From NCBI RefSeq assembly GCF_008806385.1, contig NZ_VZZK01000002.1:248001-312000 (forward strand): a DNA stretch of 64,000 nucleotides. The letters are read 5' to 3'. A program made the translations under genes and the position numbers. Origin of the DNA: Methylobacterium soli (GTDB lineage Bacteria; Pseudomonadota; Alphaproteobacteria; Rhizobiales; Beijerinckiaceae). Shown here piece by piece: positions 1 to 8,539 of the stretch (positions are counted from its first letter, which is position 1; each line of letters opens with the position of its first letter). The notes beneath the pieces are model-generated. The model did no database searches. It was not told the origin of the DNA and worked only from the letters and a program-made list of their open reading frames with translations.

Positions 1-51
1 CGGGGCGCTCGGCAGCCCGTTTTCCGCGCCCCGAACGTTACGAGGTCCGGC

Positions 52-555
52 TTGGATTCGATCGATCTGAAGATCCTCGCGCTGCTGCAGCACGACGCAA
101 CCCTCTCCATCGCGGCCATCGGCGAGAAGGTCGGCCTCTCGCAGACGCCCTGCTGGAAGCGCATCCAGCGCCTCGAGGCCGATGGCGTGATCGACCGCCG
201 CGTCGCCGTGCTCGATCCGGTCAAGCTCGGCCTCGGCCTGACGGTGTTCGTCTCCATCGAGACCGCCGACCACTCGCGCGAGTGGCTGGAGCGCTTCGCC
301 GCCACGGTGGCGGCCATGCCGGAGGTGCTGGAATTCTACCGCATGGCCGGTGACGTCGATTACATGCTCCGCGTCGTGGTGGCGGACATGCGGGCCTACG
401 ACACCTTCTACAAGCAACTCATCGCGACGCTGCCGCTGAAGAACGTCACGTCGCGATTTGCCATGGAGAAGGTGAAGTCCACCACCGCGCTCCCGCTTCC
501 CGCGCCGCCCACCAACGGCCGTCACATGCCGACCCTGGCCGTGGTCGGAGAATAG
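52..555 (+). CDS. Lrp/AsnC family transcriptional regulator
   Basis: The 167-aa protein has the two-part Lrp/AsnC layout. Residues about 1-60 form the winged helix-turn-helix (MDSIDLKILALLQ, then GLSQTPCWKRIQRLE). Residues about 65-145 form the RAM effector-binding and oligomerisation domain, with the G-x-x-D-Y motif (AGDVDYMLRVV). Members bind DNA as dimers or octamers and usually sense amino acids. The start is a TTG; no better in-frame start lies before it in the window, so an upstream start cannot be excluded. It is read in the same direction as cysJ 110 bases downstream, so a link to sulfur or cysteine metabolism is possible but only inferred from position. The Pro/Ala-rich tail after about residue 147 is probably disordered. 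Confidence 0.9.
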   Translation: MDSIDLKILALLQHDATLSIAAIGEKVGLSQTPCWKRIQRLEADGVIDRRVAVLDPVKLGLGLTVFVSIETADHSREWLERFAATVAAMPEVLEFYRMAGDVDYMLRVVVADMRAYDTFYKQLIATLPLKNVTSRFAMEKVKSTTALPLPAPPTNGRHMPTLAVVGE

Positions 556-564
556 TTTTCTCTT

Positions 565-575
565 TTGCACTGCAA
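565..575. promoter_or_regulatory. TTGCA-N-TGCAA palindrome before cysJ
   Basis: A perfect 5-bp inverted repeat around one base (TTGCACTGCAA) sits in the gap between the Lrp gene and cysJ. The same palindrome recurs at 4635-4645 after cysI. It is a plausible operator. TGC-rich palindromes of this type are bound by PhaR/AniA regulators in alphaproteobacteria, but the regulator here is unknown. Confidence 0.4.
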
Positions 576-604
576 CAGCAGGCAGCTCCTTCTCCCGAGA
601 CGGC

Positions 605-620
605 GTTCTGTAAAAAGAAC
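605..620. promoter_or_regulatory. Inverted repeat GTTCT-N6-AGAAC before cysJ
   Basis: A 5-bp inverted repeat separated by six A-rich bases lies about 45 bases before the cysJ start, and an AGGAGG sequence follows at 635-640. It may be an operator half-site pair for the cysJI transcript. Nothing else supports it. Confidence 0.25.
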
Positions 621-666
621 ATTCCCCCGTTGACAGGAGGTTCGCCCGAGACGACATGGTCCCTTG

Positions 667-2436
667 ATGTCACGACACGCACTCCTCCCCCGCACCGCGC
701 CATTCGGAGAGACCGAACGGGCAAGCCTCGATGCCGTCCTGGGAACGGCGACGCCGATCCAGCGCGCCTGGCTCGCCGGCTTCCTGGCGGGCCTCGACGC
801 CGCCGGTGGCCAGCCGGCCGCCCTGCCGGCCGCGCCCCCGAAGGCTGCGGAGCCGCTCACCATCCTGTACGCCAGCGAATCGGGGAACTCGGAGAAGCTG
901 GCGGGCGACGTCGCCAAGCGGGCGCGCAAGAGCGGCTTCAAGCCGAAGGTCGTGGATTTCGCCGATCTCGACCTGTCGACGCTGGGCAAGGACAAGCGCC
1001 TCGTGGTGATCGCGGCGACCTGGGGCGAGGGCGAGCCCCCGGCCCGCGCCGTGCGGAGCTACAACGCGCTGATGGCGGACGGGGCACCGCGTCTCGACGG
1101 CGTCGAGTTCGGCGTCCTGGCGCTCGGCGACACGAGCTACGCGGAGTTCTGCGCCATCGGGAAGGCGATCGACGCCCGGCTCGAGGCACTCGGCGGCAAG
1201 CGCGCCTATGACCGGGCCGACCTCGACCTCGACTTCGACAAGCCGGCGGCCGATTGGATCAAGGGCGCCCTTGAGGCGCTCGCCCCGCCGGCTTCCGCGG
1301 CCGACAACGTGGTGGCGGTGGATTTCGCCCGCGGCCTTGCTGCCGACGAGGATGCCGAGCCGAGTCGCGACCCCGTCGTGGTCGAGGTGGTCGATCACGT
1401 GAACTTGAATTCCTCGCGCTCCGACAAGGAGACCATCCACCTCGCCCTCGCCTTCGAGGACGGCGCCCCGGCCTACGAGCCGGGCGATTCGCTGGAGATC
1501 TACCCCGAGAATGACCCGCAGCTCGTCGAGGAAATCCTGAAGGCCACGGGGTTCACGGGCGACGAGGCCCTGCGCCGGGCGCTGCTCGCCGAGCGCGACA
1601 TCACCACCCTGTCGGCCACCACCGTCGAGCGCTTCGCCAAGGCGACCGGGCATGCCGAGGCCAAGCGCCTGATCGAGAGCGGCGAGGTCCGCGCCTGGAT
1701 CGAGGGCCGCCATTTCATCGACCTGATCGAGACCTACCCGGCCGCGCTCTCGGCCGAGCACCTGAACACCATCACGCGCCCGCTGCCGCCCCGCGCCTAC
1801 TCGATCGCCTCGTCGCGCCGGGAAGTCGGCGACGAGGTCCACCTCGTGATCGCGGCGGTGCGCTACGAGACCCATGGGCGCGCCCGCGCGGGCGTCGCCT
1901 CGACGCATGTGGCCGACCGCATCCGCAACGGCGCCAAGCTCCGGGTGAAGCTGAAGCCGAACCGCCATTTCCGCCTGCCGCAGGATCCGGCCACCGACAT
2001 CATCATGGTGGGGCCGGGAACCGGCGTGGCGCCGTTCCGGGCCTTCGTGCAGGAGCGCCGCGCCACCGAGGCCCCGGGCCGATCCTGGCTGTTCTTCGGC
2101 GACCGGCACTTCACCCACGACTTCCTGTACCAGCTCGAATGGCAGGAGGCCCTGGAGGAGCGCGCGCTGACGCAGATCGACGTCGCCTTCTCCCGCGACC
2201 AGCCCGAGAAGATCTACGTGCAGGACCGCCTCTACGAGCGCCGTCGGGATCTCGTGGAATGGCTCGACGGCGGCGCGCATCTCTATGTCTGCGGTGACGC
2301 CAAGGCGATGGCCAAGGATGTCCGCGGCGCGGTCGTGCGCGCCTACCAGGACGTGAAGGGCCTGTCGGAGGCCGATGCCGAGGCCGCGGTGGCCGCGCTC
2401 GAACAGGCCCATCGCTACCAGCAGGACGTTTACTGA
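667..2436 (+). CDS. cysJ: Sulfite reductase [NADPH] flavoprotein alpha subunit
   Basis: This diflavin reductase passes electrons from NADPH through FAD and FMN to the siroheme subunit encoded next. Seen in order: a flavodoxin/FMN domain at about residues 60-200 (ILYASESGNSEKLA, then LALGDTSYAEFC); an FAD domain with the RAYSIASS motif and GVASTHVAD; an NADPH domain with GPGTGVAPFRAF and YVCGDAKAMAKDV; and the DVY C-terminus shared with E. coli CysJ. The length of about 590 aa is normal. ATG 667 follows a TTG at 664; either could serve. Followed by cysI after 234 bases, it completes an assimilatory sulfite reductase (sulfite to sulfide, cytoplasmic). Confidence for CysJ over other diflavin reductases is high because of the neighbour. 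Confidence 0.94.
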   Translation: MSRHALLPRTAPFGETERASLDAVLGTATPIQRAWLAGFLAGLDAAGGQPAALPAAPPKAAEPLTILYASESGNSEKLAGDVAKRARKSGFKPKVVDFADLDLSTLGKDKRLVVIAATWGEGEPPARAVRSYNALMADGAPRLDGVEFGVLALGDTSYAEFCAIGKAIDARLEALGGKRAYDRADLDLDFDKPAADWIKGALEALAPPASAADNVVAVDFARGLAADEDAEPSRDPVVVEVVDHVNLNSSRSDKETIHLALAFEDGAPAYEPGDSLEIYPENDPQLVEEILKATGFTGDEALRRALLAERDITTLSATTVERFAKATGHAEAKRLIESGEVRAWIEGRHFIDLIETYPAALSAEHLNTITRPLPPRAYSIASSRREVGDEVHLVIAAVRYETHGRARAGVASTHVADRIRNGAKLRVKLKPNRHFRLPQDPATDIIMVGPGTGVAPFRAFVQERRATEAPGRSWLFFGDRHFTHDFLYQLEWQEALEERALTQIDVAFSRDQPEKIYVQDRLYERRRDLVEWLDGGAHLYVCGDAKAMAKDVRGAVVRAYQDVKGLSEADAEAAVAALEQAHRYQQDVY

Positions 2437-2466
2437 GACGGCAGGCGCCCCCCTCTCCCCCTCGAC

Positions 2467-2546
2467 CCTGAGGAGCAGGCCCGCGATCCGAGATCGGGCG
2501 GGCCGCGCAGGCAGGCTCCGCAAGGGGCCGCGCCCGGCACCTCAGG
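2467..2546. repeat. Intergenic dyad element between cysJ and cysI
   Basis: The outer arms CCTGAGG (2467-2473) and CCTCAGG (2540-2546) enclose an inner hairpin around 2478-2503 (GCCCG-GATC paired with GATC-CGGGC). The composition resembles the CCTCAGG-bounded interspersed repeats found between genes in Methylobacterium. It leaves 234 bases without a gene between two subunits of one enzyme, so it may tune the cysJ:cysI ratio. Repeat-family membership is from memory, not from a search. Confidence 0.45.
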
Positions 2547-2670
2547 ATGGGGGGCCAGGATGGATGAGGGGACGCCCCCAACGCGGACCAGGACACAGCG
2601 CAGGCTGATGCAATCCGGGCGCGACGGGCCGCAAGGCCCGGTTGCCCCAAGAGAAGACCGGATCACCACC

Positions 2671-4473
2671 ATGGACGACCGCAAGCCGAATCCCGGGCGC
2701 GTCTACGAGACGCCGCCGACCGAACGCCCCATCGACGAGGCCGAGGCGGCCCGCGCCGCCGGGCTCGCACACAACGAGCACCTGAAGATCGCCAGCGGCT
2801 ATCTCCGGGGGACGCTGGCGGACGGGCTCCTGAAGCACGCCACTGGCGCGATCTCGGACGATGACGGCCAGCTCGTGAAATTCCACGGGATGTACCTGCA
2901 GGACGACCGCGACCTTCGCCCCGAGCGCACCAAGAAGAAGCTCGACAAGGCCTACAGCTTCATGATCCGCCTGCGCATCGCGGGCGGCGTCGTGACGCCG
3001 AAGCAGTGGCTGACCCTCGACGATATCGCGACGACTTACGCCAACGGCACCCTGCGGGCGACGACGCGCCAGACCTTCCAGTATCACGGCGTCATCAAGT
3101 CGAACCTGCGCCGGACCATGGCGGCGATCGACGGGGCGCTTCTCGACACGATCGCGGCCTGCGGCGACGTGAACCGAAACGTGATGGCGGCCACGAACCC
3201 GGCCCAGACCGGCGCCCACAAGGCCGCCTACGACCTCGCCCGGACCATCTCGGACACGCTGCTGCCCAAGACCGGCGCCTGGCGCGAGATCTGGCTCGAC
3301 GGCGAGCGCGTCGTCGGCGGCGAGGAAGAGAGCTTCGTCGAGCCGGTCTACGGCAAGACCTACCTGCCGCGGAAATTCAAGATCGTGATCGCGGTGCCGC
3401 CCTCGAACGAGGTCGACATCTTCGCCCACGATCTCGGCTTCATCGCGATTCTCGACAAGAAGAACCGCGTGACCGGCTGGAACGTCACGGTGGGCGGCGG
3501 CATGGGCATGACCCATGGCGAGACCGACACCTTCCCGCGCACCGCCGACCTGATGCTGTTCTGCGAACCCGACGACGCCGTGCGGGTGGCCGAGGCCGTG
3601 ATGACGGTCCAGCGCGACTGGGGCAACCGCAAGAGCCGCAAGAACGCGCGCCTCAAGTACACGATCGAGCGCTACGGCCTGGCGGCGTTCCGGGCCGAGG
3701 TCGAGAAGCGGGTCGGCAAGAGCTTCGCCGAGCCGAAGCCCTTCAAGTTCACCGGCAACGGCGACCGCTACGGCTGGGTGGCGGGCGAGGACGGGCGCCA
3801 TCACCTGACGCTCTACGTGCCGTCGGGCCGGATCAAGGACATCCCGGACGGCCCGCGATTCCTGTCGGGGCTGCGCCGCATCGCCGAGGTGCACGAGGGC
3901 GATTTCCGCCTCACCGGCAACCAGAACGTGATCATCGCCAACGTGCCCGCCGCGAAGCGGCCCGAGATCGAGGCGCTCGTCGCCGAATATGAACTGACCG
4001 AGGGCGCGGGCGCCCTGCGGCGCAATTCGATGGCCTGCGTGGCGCTGCCGACCTGCGGCCTCGCGCTCGCCGAGAGCGAGCGCTACCTGCCCGATCTCCT
4101 GACCGAGCTTGAGGAGAGCCTCGCCCGCCACGGGCTCCAGGACGACGAGATCACGATCCGGATGACGGGCTGCCCCAATGGCTGCGCCCGTCCCTACATC
4201 GCCGAGATCGGTCTCGTCGGTCGCGGCCCCGAGCGCTATCACCTCTATCTCGGCGCCGCCTTCGACGGCTCGCGCCTCGGCAAGCTCTACGCCGAGGACG
4301 TGACGGCCGCCGAGATCAAGACCGTGCTCGACCCGCTCTTCGGCGCCTACGCGAAGGGCAAGAGCGCGGGCGAGCGCTTCGGCGACTTCCTGATCCGTGC
4401 CGGCTACGTGGCCCGGACCACCAACGGCCCGGATTTCCACGACGGAACCGGAGCGCTGAAGAGCGCCGCCTGA
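2671..4473 (+). CDS. cysI: Sulfite reductase hemoprotein beta subunit
   Basis: The 600-aa siroheme/[4Fe-4S] enzyme reduces sulfite to sulfide with electrons from CysJ. The cluster ligands are visible as Cys456 and Cys462 (C-V-A-L-P-T-C) and Cys501 and Cys505 (GCPNGC), the pattern of the nitrite/sulfite reductase family. Arg and Lys residues of the sulfite site fall in RATTRQTFQYHG and in the NVTVGGGMGMTH stretch. The ATG at 2671 was chosen because the conserved family sequence begins just after it; the reading frame stays open upstream to 2560 but that part looks non-coding. Siroheme demand links it to the HemD step encoded at 34.3 kb. Read as an operon with cysJ. Confidence 0.94.
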   Translation: MDDRKPNPGRVYETPPTERPIDEAEAARAAGLAHNEHLKIASGYLRGTLADGLLKHATGAISDDDGQLVKFHGMYLQDDRDLRPERTKKKLDKAYSFMIRLRIAGGVVTPKQWLTLDDIATTYANGTLRATTRQTFQYHGVIKSNLRRTMAAIDGALLDTIAACGDVNRNVMAATNPAQTGAHKAAYDLARTISDTLLPKTGAWREIWLDGERVVGGEEESFVEPVYGKTYLPRKFKIVIAVPPSNEVDIFAHDLGFIAILDKKNRVTGWNVTVGGGMGMTHGETDTFPRTADLMLFCEPDDAVRVAEAVMTVQRDWGNRKSRKNARLKYTIERYGLAAFRAEVEKRVGKSFAEPKPFKFTGNGDRYGWVAGEDGRHHLTLYVPSGRIKDIPDGPRFLSGLRRIAEVHEGDFRLTGNQNVIIANVPAAKRPEIEALVAEYELTEGAGALRRNSMACVALPTCGLALAESERYLPDLLTELEESLARHGLQDDEITIRMTGCPNGCARPYIAEIGLVGRGPERYHLYLGAAFDGSRLGKLYAEDVTAAEIKTVLDPLFGAYAKGKSAGERFGDFLIRAGYVARTTNGPDFHDGTGALKSAA

Positions 4474-4633
4474 GGCCAAGCGGCTGGTTGGAAGGCGAAC
4501 TCCGGACATCCCGCAGGATGCCGGAGTCGTCCTTCGAGCCCATTCGGCCGGTCGGGAGTGGCGGATCGGAACGGATCCGCCCAGCGGCGCAGCGACTGAC
4601 GACGGAGCCGGACGCTCCCGCGAAACCTACTGT

Positions 4634-4646
4634 TTTGCAGTGCAAA
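4634..4646. promoter_or_regulatory. TTTGCA-G-TGCAAA palindrome
   Basis: A perfect 6-bp inverted repeat around one central base, with further partial symmetry outside (CTAC and GTAG). Its core TTGCA-N-TGCAA equals the palindrome before cysJ at 565-575. It lies 120 bases before the 65-aa gene and may be an operator for it. Confidence 0.4.
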
Positions 4647-4712
4647 GTAGTCGGGGCCCGGCCCTCTACGGCCAAGCTTGGTCGAAATCTGACCGAAAAG
4701 CTTGGGCAGCGG

Positions 4713-4737
4713 TGAACCGTTCTTGCGGAGCGCCGTT
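4713..4737 (+). promoter_or_regulatory. Possible general-stress (EcfG-type) promoter
   Basis: TGAAC (4713-4717), 16 bases, then CGTT (4734-4737) is close to the alphaproteobacterial EcfG consensus GGAAC-N16/17-CGTT, with one mismatch. It sits 28 bases before the ATG of the 65-aa gene, a suitable distance. The match is short, so chance is a real alternative. Confidence 0.3.
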
Positions 4738-4765
4738 ATAAGCTCAGGTTCATTCGGAGGCGCAC

Positions 4766-4963
4766 ATGGCCAAGCACGAGATTCTCGGCTTCTTCGAGCA
4801 TCGCCGGGACGGCGCCTGGATTTGCGTGAAGCCCTTCACGCTCACCACGAAGAGCGCCAGCGTCGATATCCGCCAGGGCATGCGCTTCGATTACGGCAAG
4901 CGCATCGGCGGCGTCGATCTCGCGGAATATCTGGAACAGCTCGGCTCGCAATTCGGCTCCTGA
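4766..4963 (+). CDS. Small conserved-looking protein, 65 aa, function unknown
   Basis: I do not recognise the family. The protein is mixed alpha/beta in character (KHEILGFFEHRRDG, then KPFTLTTKSASVDIRQGMRF), soluble, with no signal peptide or membrane segment and one Cys. GGAGG at 4756-4760 is well spaced before the ATG, and a strong rho-independent terminator follows at 4989-5024, so this is a real single-gene transcript. A palindrome shared with the cysJ upstream region and a possible EcfG promoter precede it, which hints at stress or nutrient control. It could also be coregulated with cysJI. Confidence 0.7.
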   Translation: MAKHEILGFFEHRRDGAWICVKPFTLTTKSASVDIRQGMRFDYGKRIGGVDLAEYLEQLGSQFGS

Positions 4964-4988
4964 GCCGCTTCATCGGCCAAGGCTGATC

Positions 4989-5024
4989 AACCCTCTCCGT
5001 CCCGCTCGGGACCGGGAGGGTTTT
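4989..5024 (+). terminator. Rho-independent terminator of the 65-aa gene
   Basis: AACCCTC at 4989-4995 pairs with GAGGGTT, and TCCCG pairs with CGGGA around a short loop; a TTTT run follows at 5021-5024. This is the clearest intrinsic terminator in the first 10 kb. It also separates the gene from the convergent MCP gene. Confidence 0.75.
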
Positions 5025-5031
5025 CTCTTGG

Positions 5032-6790
5032 TCAGAGGCGGTAGGCGGTGCGGCAGGCGCCCCAGTGGCGGCCCCCGACGCGGATGGGCGCATCGACTTC
5101 CCGGACCATGACGATCTGTCCGCCGACCTCGCGACGATAGACCTGCACCGTGGCAGGCCGCGTCGAGCGGGCCGCCGTGATCCCGGTGCGGTCGTCGAAG
5201 ATGCGCAGGTTCCGGCAATTCGCGTTGTTCCAGACCGGATCGTCCGGACGCTGCGGCTGCGACACGCGTCGATTATGCACGGGCAGGAAGCCGTTCCGGT
5301 CGGTGACGATGCAGAACAGCATGCCGTTGTCGCGCACGAGCTCGGGCTCGAGGATCTCCGGGAGCAGGGCCTCGAAGGGGGGGGACGGAGTTGGTGCGGT
5401 ATTGCTGCGGATTGGTCCCGGCGATCGGCCGGTAATCCGTGTCGAACAGGTCCGTCGCGCTGATGCGGCCGGCGGCGAGCTCGGCCTCCATGAGCTGACC
5501 GATGCGCTGGGCCAGTGCCTGCGCCTTGTTGACGAGGGGCGCGTAGGCCGTCTGGACCTCGCTGAGCTTGGCCCGCAGGCGCTCCTGGGCCCCGGCGTCC
5601 AGGGCCCCGAAGGCGCAGTGAACGCCCATCGGGCTGACGGCCGCGACGGTGACGGGCAGCCGTCCGATTTCTTCGATCGCGAGGGTGAGGGTTTGCCCCG
5701 GCTGCGGCACGCCGCCATCCGGGGTCGCGAGCAGCACGCCGCCCTCGCTGATATCCATGGTGCGGGTGCGATGCCCGCCGGCGAGATCGACCGCGAGATC
5801 CACGGGATAACGGTCGAACCGGCGCCGGTCCCCGATCTCACTTTGGCGAATCACCGCGACGAAGCGGCGACCGAGGCCCTCCGCCTGCTCGGCCGCGCGG
5901 CCGGCTGCGGCCTCCATGGCCTCCGCCTGTCCGTCGAGGGCGACCGTCGCGAGGCTGACCTCTCCGGCCTCCGTGCTCACCGTCGCGACGAGATCGGAGG
6001 TGCGGGCCGCCTCCGAGACGACGCCCGACACGGTCTCGGCCTGCTCGTCGGCGATGGTCCGGACGGTGGAGAAAGCCGGTCGGATGGCCTCGATCGCCCC
6101 GGCCACCGACTCGATTGCCCGGCCGGACGCGATCGCGCCCTCGCGCAGGCGCGTGATCCGGGTACGGACCTCGTTGGCGGCGCGCGCGGTCTCGACGGAG
6201 AGCGCCTTGACCTCGTTCGCCACCACGGCAAAGCCGCGCCCCGCCTCGCCGGCTCGCGCCGCCTCAATGGTGGCGTTGAGGGCGAGAAGGTTGGTCTGGC
6301 GCGCCACGGCGGAGATCGTCTCGACGATGCCGGCGATCTCGTTGCCCGCCTCGGCGAGCGCCGCCACCAGGGCGCGGGCTTCGTCGCCGCGGCTGCCCGC
6401 CCGGTCGAGATGGCCGCCGGCCTCGCTCATCGCCCCGGCGATGCGGGCGGAAGTGGCGGACAGAAGGCCGGTCCGCTCGGCGAGCCCGGTGCTGGCGCTC
6501 GCGGCGGATTCGGCGGCGGACGCGAGCTCCCGCATCTGCGCGCGGATGCCCGCAAGCCCCGCCTGCATCTCCACGACCTCGCCGCGTGCCGCCGCAATGG
6601 AGGCCCCCACGCCGCCGATCGCGGCCGACACGTCCTCCTCGATCCCATCGAGGATGTCAGGGTTCGGGGTGCGCGCGATCGGGACAGCCACCGCGCTCGG
6701 CTCTCCGGCCGGAACCGCGACGGTGGCCGCCGGTGGCACGGCAAGCGATTGCGACCGGGGGGATAGGGCGAAAATCATGGCGATGATCAA
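5032..6790 (-). pseudogene. Soluble methyl-accepting chemotaxis protein with PilZ domain, frameshifted at a G8 tract
   Basis: The uninterrupted part runs 6790 to 5273 (505 codons from a TTG; ATG at 6778 is an alternative). It has an MCP signalling hairpin ([18 protein letters not shown]... [10 protein letters not shown] at about residues 165-205) and a PilZ domain (RRRFDRY and DISEGGVLL at about 325-395, c-di-GMP-binding type). No transmembrane segment is visible. After the run of eight G at 5377-5384 (C on the coding strand) this frame becomes nonsense. The conserved tail ([36 protein letters not shown]) continues in another frame to 5032. Seven C instead of eight would restore one reading frame. 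It may be a true mutation, phase variation, or a sequencing error. It likely relays a cytoplasmic signal plus c-di-GMP to chemotaxis. Confidence 0.85.
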
Positions 6791-6882
6791 GCCGCCCCGA
6801 CGCCTAAGATCGCGTTAAAACGAAGGTCATTCGGGGAGGTCGACATCCCTCCACGAAGGTTACCCGAACGAGGACTGACCTC

Positions 6883-7653
6883 TCAGGCGCCGCCCCACTG
6901 CATGGTCAGACCACCATCGACGACCCAGGTCTGGCCGGTCACGTAATCAGCATCGTCGGAAGCGAGGAACAGCGCGACCTTGGCGATCTCTTCGGGCTGG
7001 CCGGCGCGGTGCCACGGGATTTTCTCGAGGGACGCCTCGATCTTCTCCGGATGCTCGAAGCGTTCCTGCGTCATGGGAGTCTGGATCAGTCCCGGGGCGA
7101 TGTTGTTCACGTTGATCCGGTCTTCGGCCAGTTCCCGCGCGAGGCTGCGGGTCAGGGATCCGACGCCCGCCTTCGACATGCCGTAGGGCGCGCTCTCGGG
7201 GGTCGGCAGGTGCTGCGCCACTGACGAGATCGTGACGATGCGACCGCGCCCGCCCTGGGCCCGCCGGAGCTTGATGAAGGGCCTGCAGCAGAAGAGCGGG
7301 CCCATCAGGTTCACCCGCAGAATCTGCTCCAGCTTGGCATCCTCCATGTCCGCCACCGCCATGCCGCTCATCGCCTGCCCGGCATTGTTAACGAGGATGT
7401 CGAGGGGACCAAGCGCGCTGGCGATCCGGTCGAAGGTCGCCGCGACCGAGGCCGGATCTCCGACATCGGTCTGCGTCACGATGGCCTTTCGGCCCGCGGC
7501 CTCGACCCGGCGCGCCGTCTCGGCCGCGCCGGCCTCGTCGGTGTGATACGTGATGGCGACATCCGCGCCCTCGCGGGCGAAGAGCTCGGCGGTCGCCTGG
7601 CCGATGCCGGAATCGGCGCCCGTGATCAGCGCCCGCTTGCCTTGCAGCTTCAT
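6883..7653 (-). CDS. SDR family oxidoreductase (glucose 1-dehydrogenase-like)
   Basis: The 256-aa classical short-chain dehydrogenase shows the NAD(P) motif TGADSGIG (residues 11-18), NNAG (89-92), catalytic Asn115, Ser143/144, and the Y157-x3-K161 pair (YGMSK). The C-terminus (YVTGQTWVVDGGLTMQWGG) is that of glucose 1-dehydrogenase-type members, but the true substrate cannot be read from sequence. It is cytoplasmic. The ATG start is followed directly by the Rossmann fold. It is divergent from a TetR regulator across 193 bases, so it is a likely target of that regulator. Confidence 0.92.
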   Translation of the reverse strand: MKLQGKRALITGADSGIGQATAELFAREGADVAITYHTDEAGAAETARRVEAAGRKAIVTQTDVGDPASVAATFDRIASALGPLDILVNNAGQAMSGMAVADMEDAKLEQILRVNLMGPLFCCRPFIKLRRAQGGRGRIVTISSVAQHLPTPESAPYGMSKAGVGSLTRSLARELAEDRINVNNIAPGLIQTPMTQERFEHPEKIEASLEKIPWHRAGQPEEIAKVALFLASDDADYVTGQTWVVDGGLTMQWGGA

Positions 7654-7811
7654 GGATTCTCGTGTCCGCGGAAGGGTCGGGACGGACGGGCGCAGAGCCC
7701 CGTTTCCTCAGCCAATCCCGCCCCGGTCGCGTTGTTCCGCGGATCACACGCATCGGTCGATGAAGTGGCCGATCGGGCGGCTTCGTGCGTTGAATTCGAC
7801 ATGAGATCGTT

Positions 7812-7840
7812 TTGACGCCGGGTCCACCCCGGCTTAGGTT
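7812..7840 (+). promoter_or_regulatory. Promoter of the TetR gene, leaderless type
   Basis: TTGACG (7812-7817), a 17-base spacer, and TAGGTT (7835-7840) form a good vegetative promoter. The ATG is at 7847, only 7 bases after the -10 box, so transcription would begin at or next to the start codon. No Shine-Dalgarno sequence fits in that space. Confidence 0.55.
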
Positions 7841-7846
7841 CCGGCC

Positions 7847-8491
7847 ATGAACCAACACGCCGATCAGGCCCTCGTCCTCGTCGAGGAGAATGCTCCCACC
7901 ACACGCTGCCGCATTCTGGAAACGGCGGAGCGGTTCTTCCGGGAGATCGGCTACCAGAAGACCACCGTGGCCGACATCGCCAAGACGCTGCGGATGAGCC
8001 CGGCGAACGTCTATCGCTTCTTCGAGTCGAAGAAGGCGATCAACGAGGCGGTGGTCGAGCGGGTGACGCGCGACATCGAGGCGCTGATCGCCAGCATCGC
8101 GGCTCGCACCGGCATGACTGCCTCCGCGCGCCTCGCCGAGATCGTGCGGGCGCTTCACCACGATTGCCTCGAGCGCTGCCAGGACAATCCGCGCATCCAC
8201 GAGATGGTGGAAGCGGCGATGACCGAGAGCTGGAACGTCTGCCGCCACCATGTGGAGCGGATCAGCGACGTGCTGGTGCGCGTGGTGACGGAGGGCGCGC
8301 GCACCGGCGAGTTCGTAGTCGAGGATCCGGACATGGCGGCGCAATGCGTCCATGTGGCGATCGTGCGCTACTGCCACCCGGTCCTGGTGAGCCAGTACCC
8401 GAACGCGCCGGCCCCGCCGCTGGAGACGATGATCGCCTTCCTGCAGCGCGCGCTCGGCGCCCGCGATCCCGGACGCGCCGGCACCCCATGA
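7847..8491 (+). CDS. TetR/AcrR family transcriptional regulator
   Basis: The 214-aa protein has an N-terminal TetR helix-turn-helix at about residues 20-66 (RILETAERFFREIGYQKTTVADIAKTL, then SPANVYRFFESKKAI). The C-terminal ligand domain is all-helical and of the type seen in AefR-like and related regulators. It is divergent from the SDR gene, the usual arrangement for a repressor and its target. The promoter places +1 at the ATG, suggesting a leaderless mRNA. The ligand is unknown. A hairpin at 8493-8514 follows the stop. Confidence 0.92.
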   Translation: MNQHADQALVLVEENAPTTRCRILETAERFFREIGYQKTTVADIAKTLRMSPANVYRFFESKKAINEAVVERVTRDIEALIASIAARTGMTASARLAEIVRALHHDCLERCQDNPRIHEMVEAAMTESWNVCRHHVERISDVLVRVVTEGARTGEFVVEDPDMAAQCVHVAIVRYCHPVLVSQYPNAPAPPLETMIAFLQRALGARDPGRAGTP

Positions 8492-8492
8492 T

Positions 8493-8514
8493 CCTGTGAT
8501 CGGGGGATCACGGG
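8493..8514. terminator. Hairpin between convergent tetR and DUF1330 genes
   Basis: CCTGTGATC (8493-8501) and GATCACGGG (8506-8514) form a 9-bp stem with one G-T pair and a GGGG loop. There is no T run. It lies between two converging genes and may end both. Confidence 0.5.
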
Positions 8515-8539
8515 CTGCCGGCCCTGGCCGGATCCGGCG

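Larger units (their letters stand above)
4474..4765. other. Intergenic region after cysI
   Basis: No gene is seen here. It holds the TTTGCAGTGCAAA palindrome at 4634-4646 and an EcfG-like promoter match just before the 65-aa gene. Confidence 0.5.

Noticed and set aside
630..658. Vegetative promoter with TTGACA at 630-635 before cysJ
   Set aside because: No acceptable -10 box follows at 16-18 bases, and +1 would fall on or after the start codon.
670..2523. Long antisense frame opposite cysJ
   Set aside because: It is rich in Arg, Gly, Ala and Val with no domain, as expected for a shadow in GC-rich coding DNA; the CysJ frame has all motifs.
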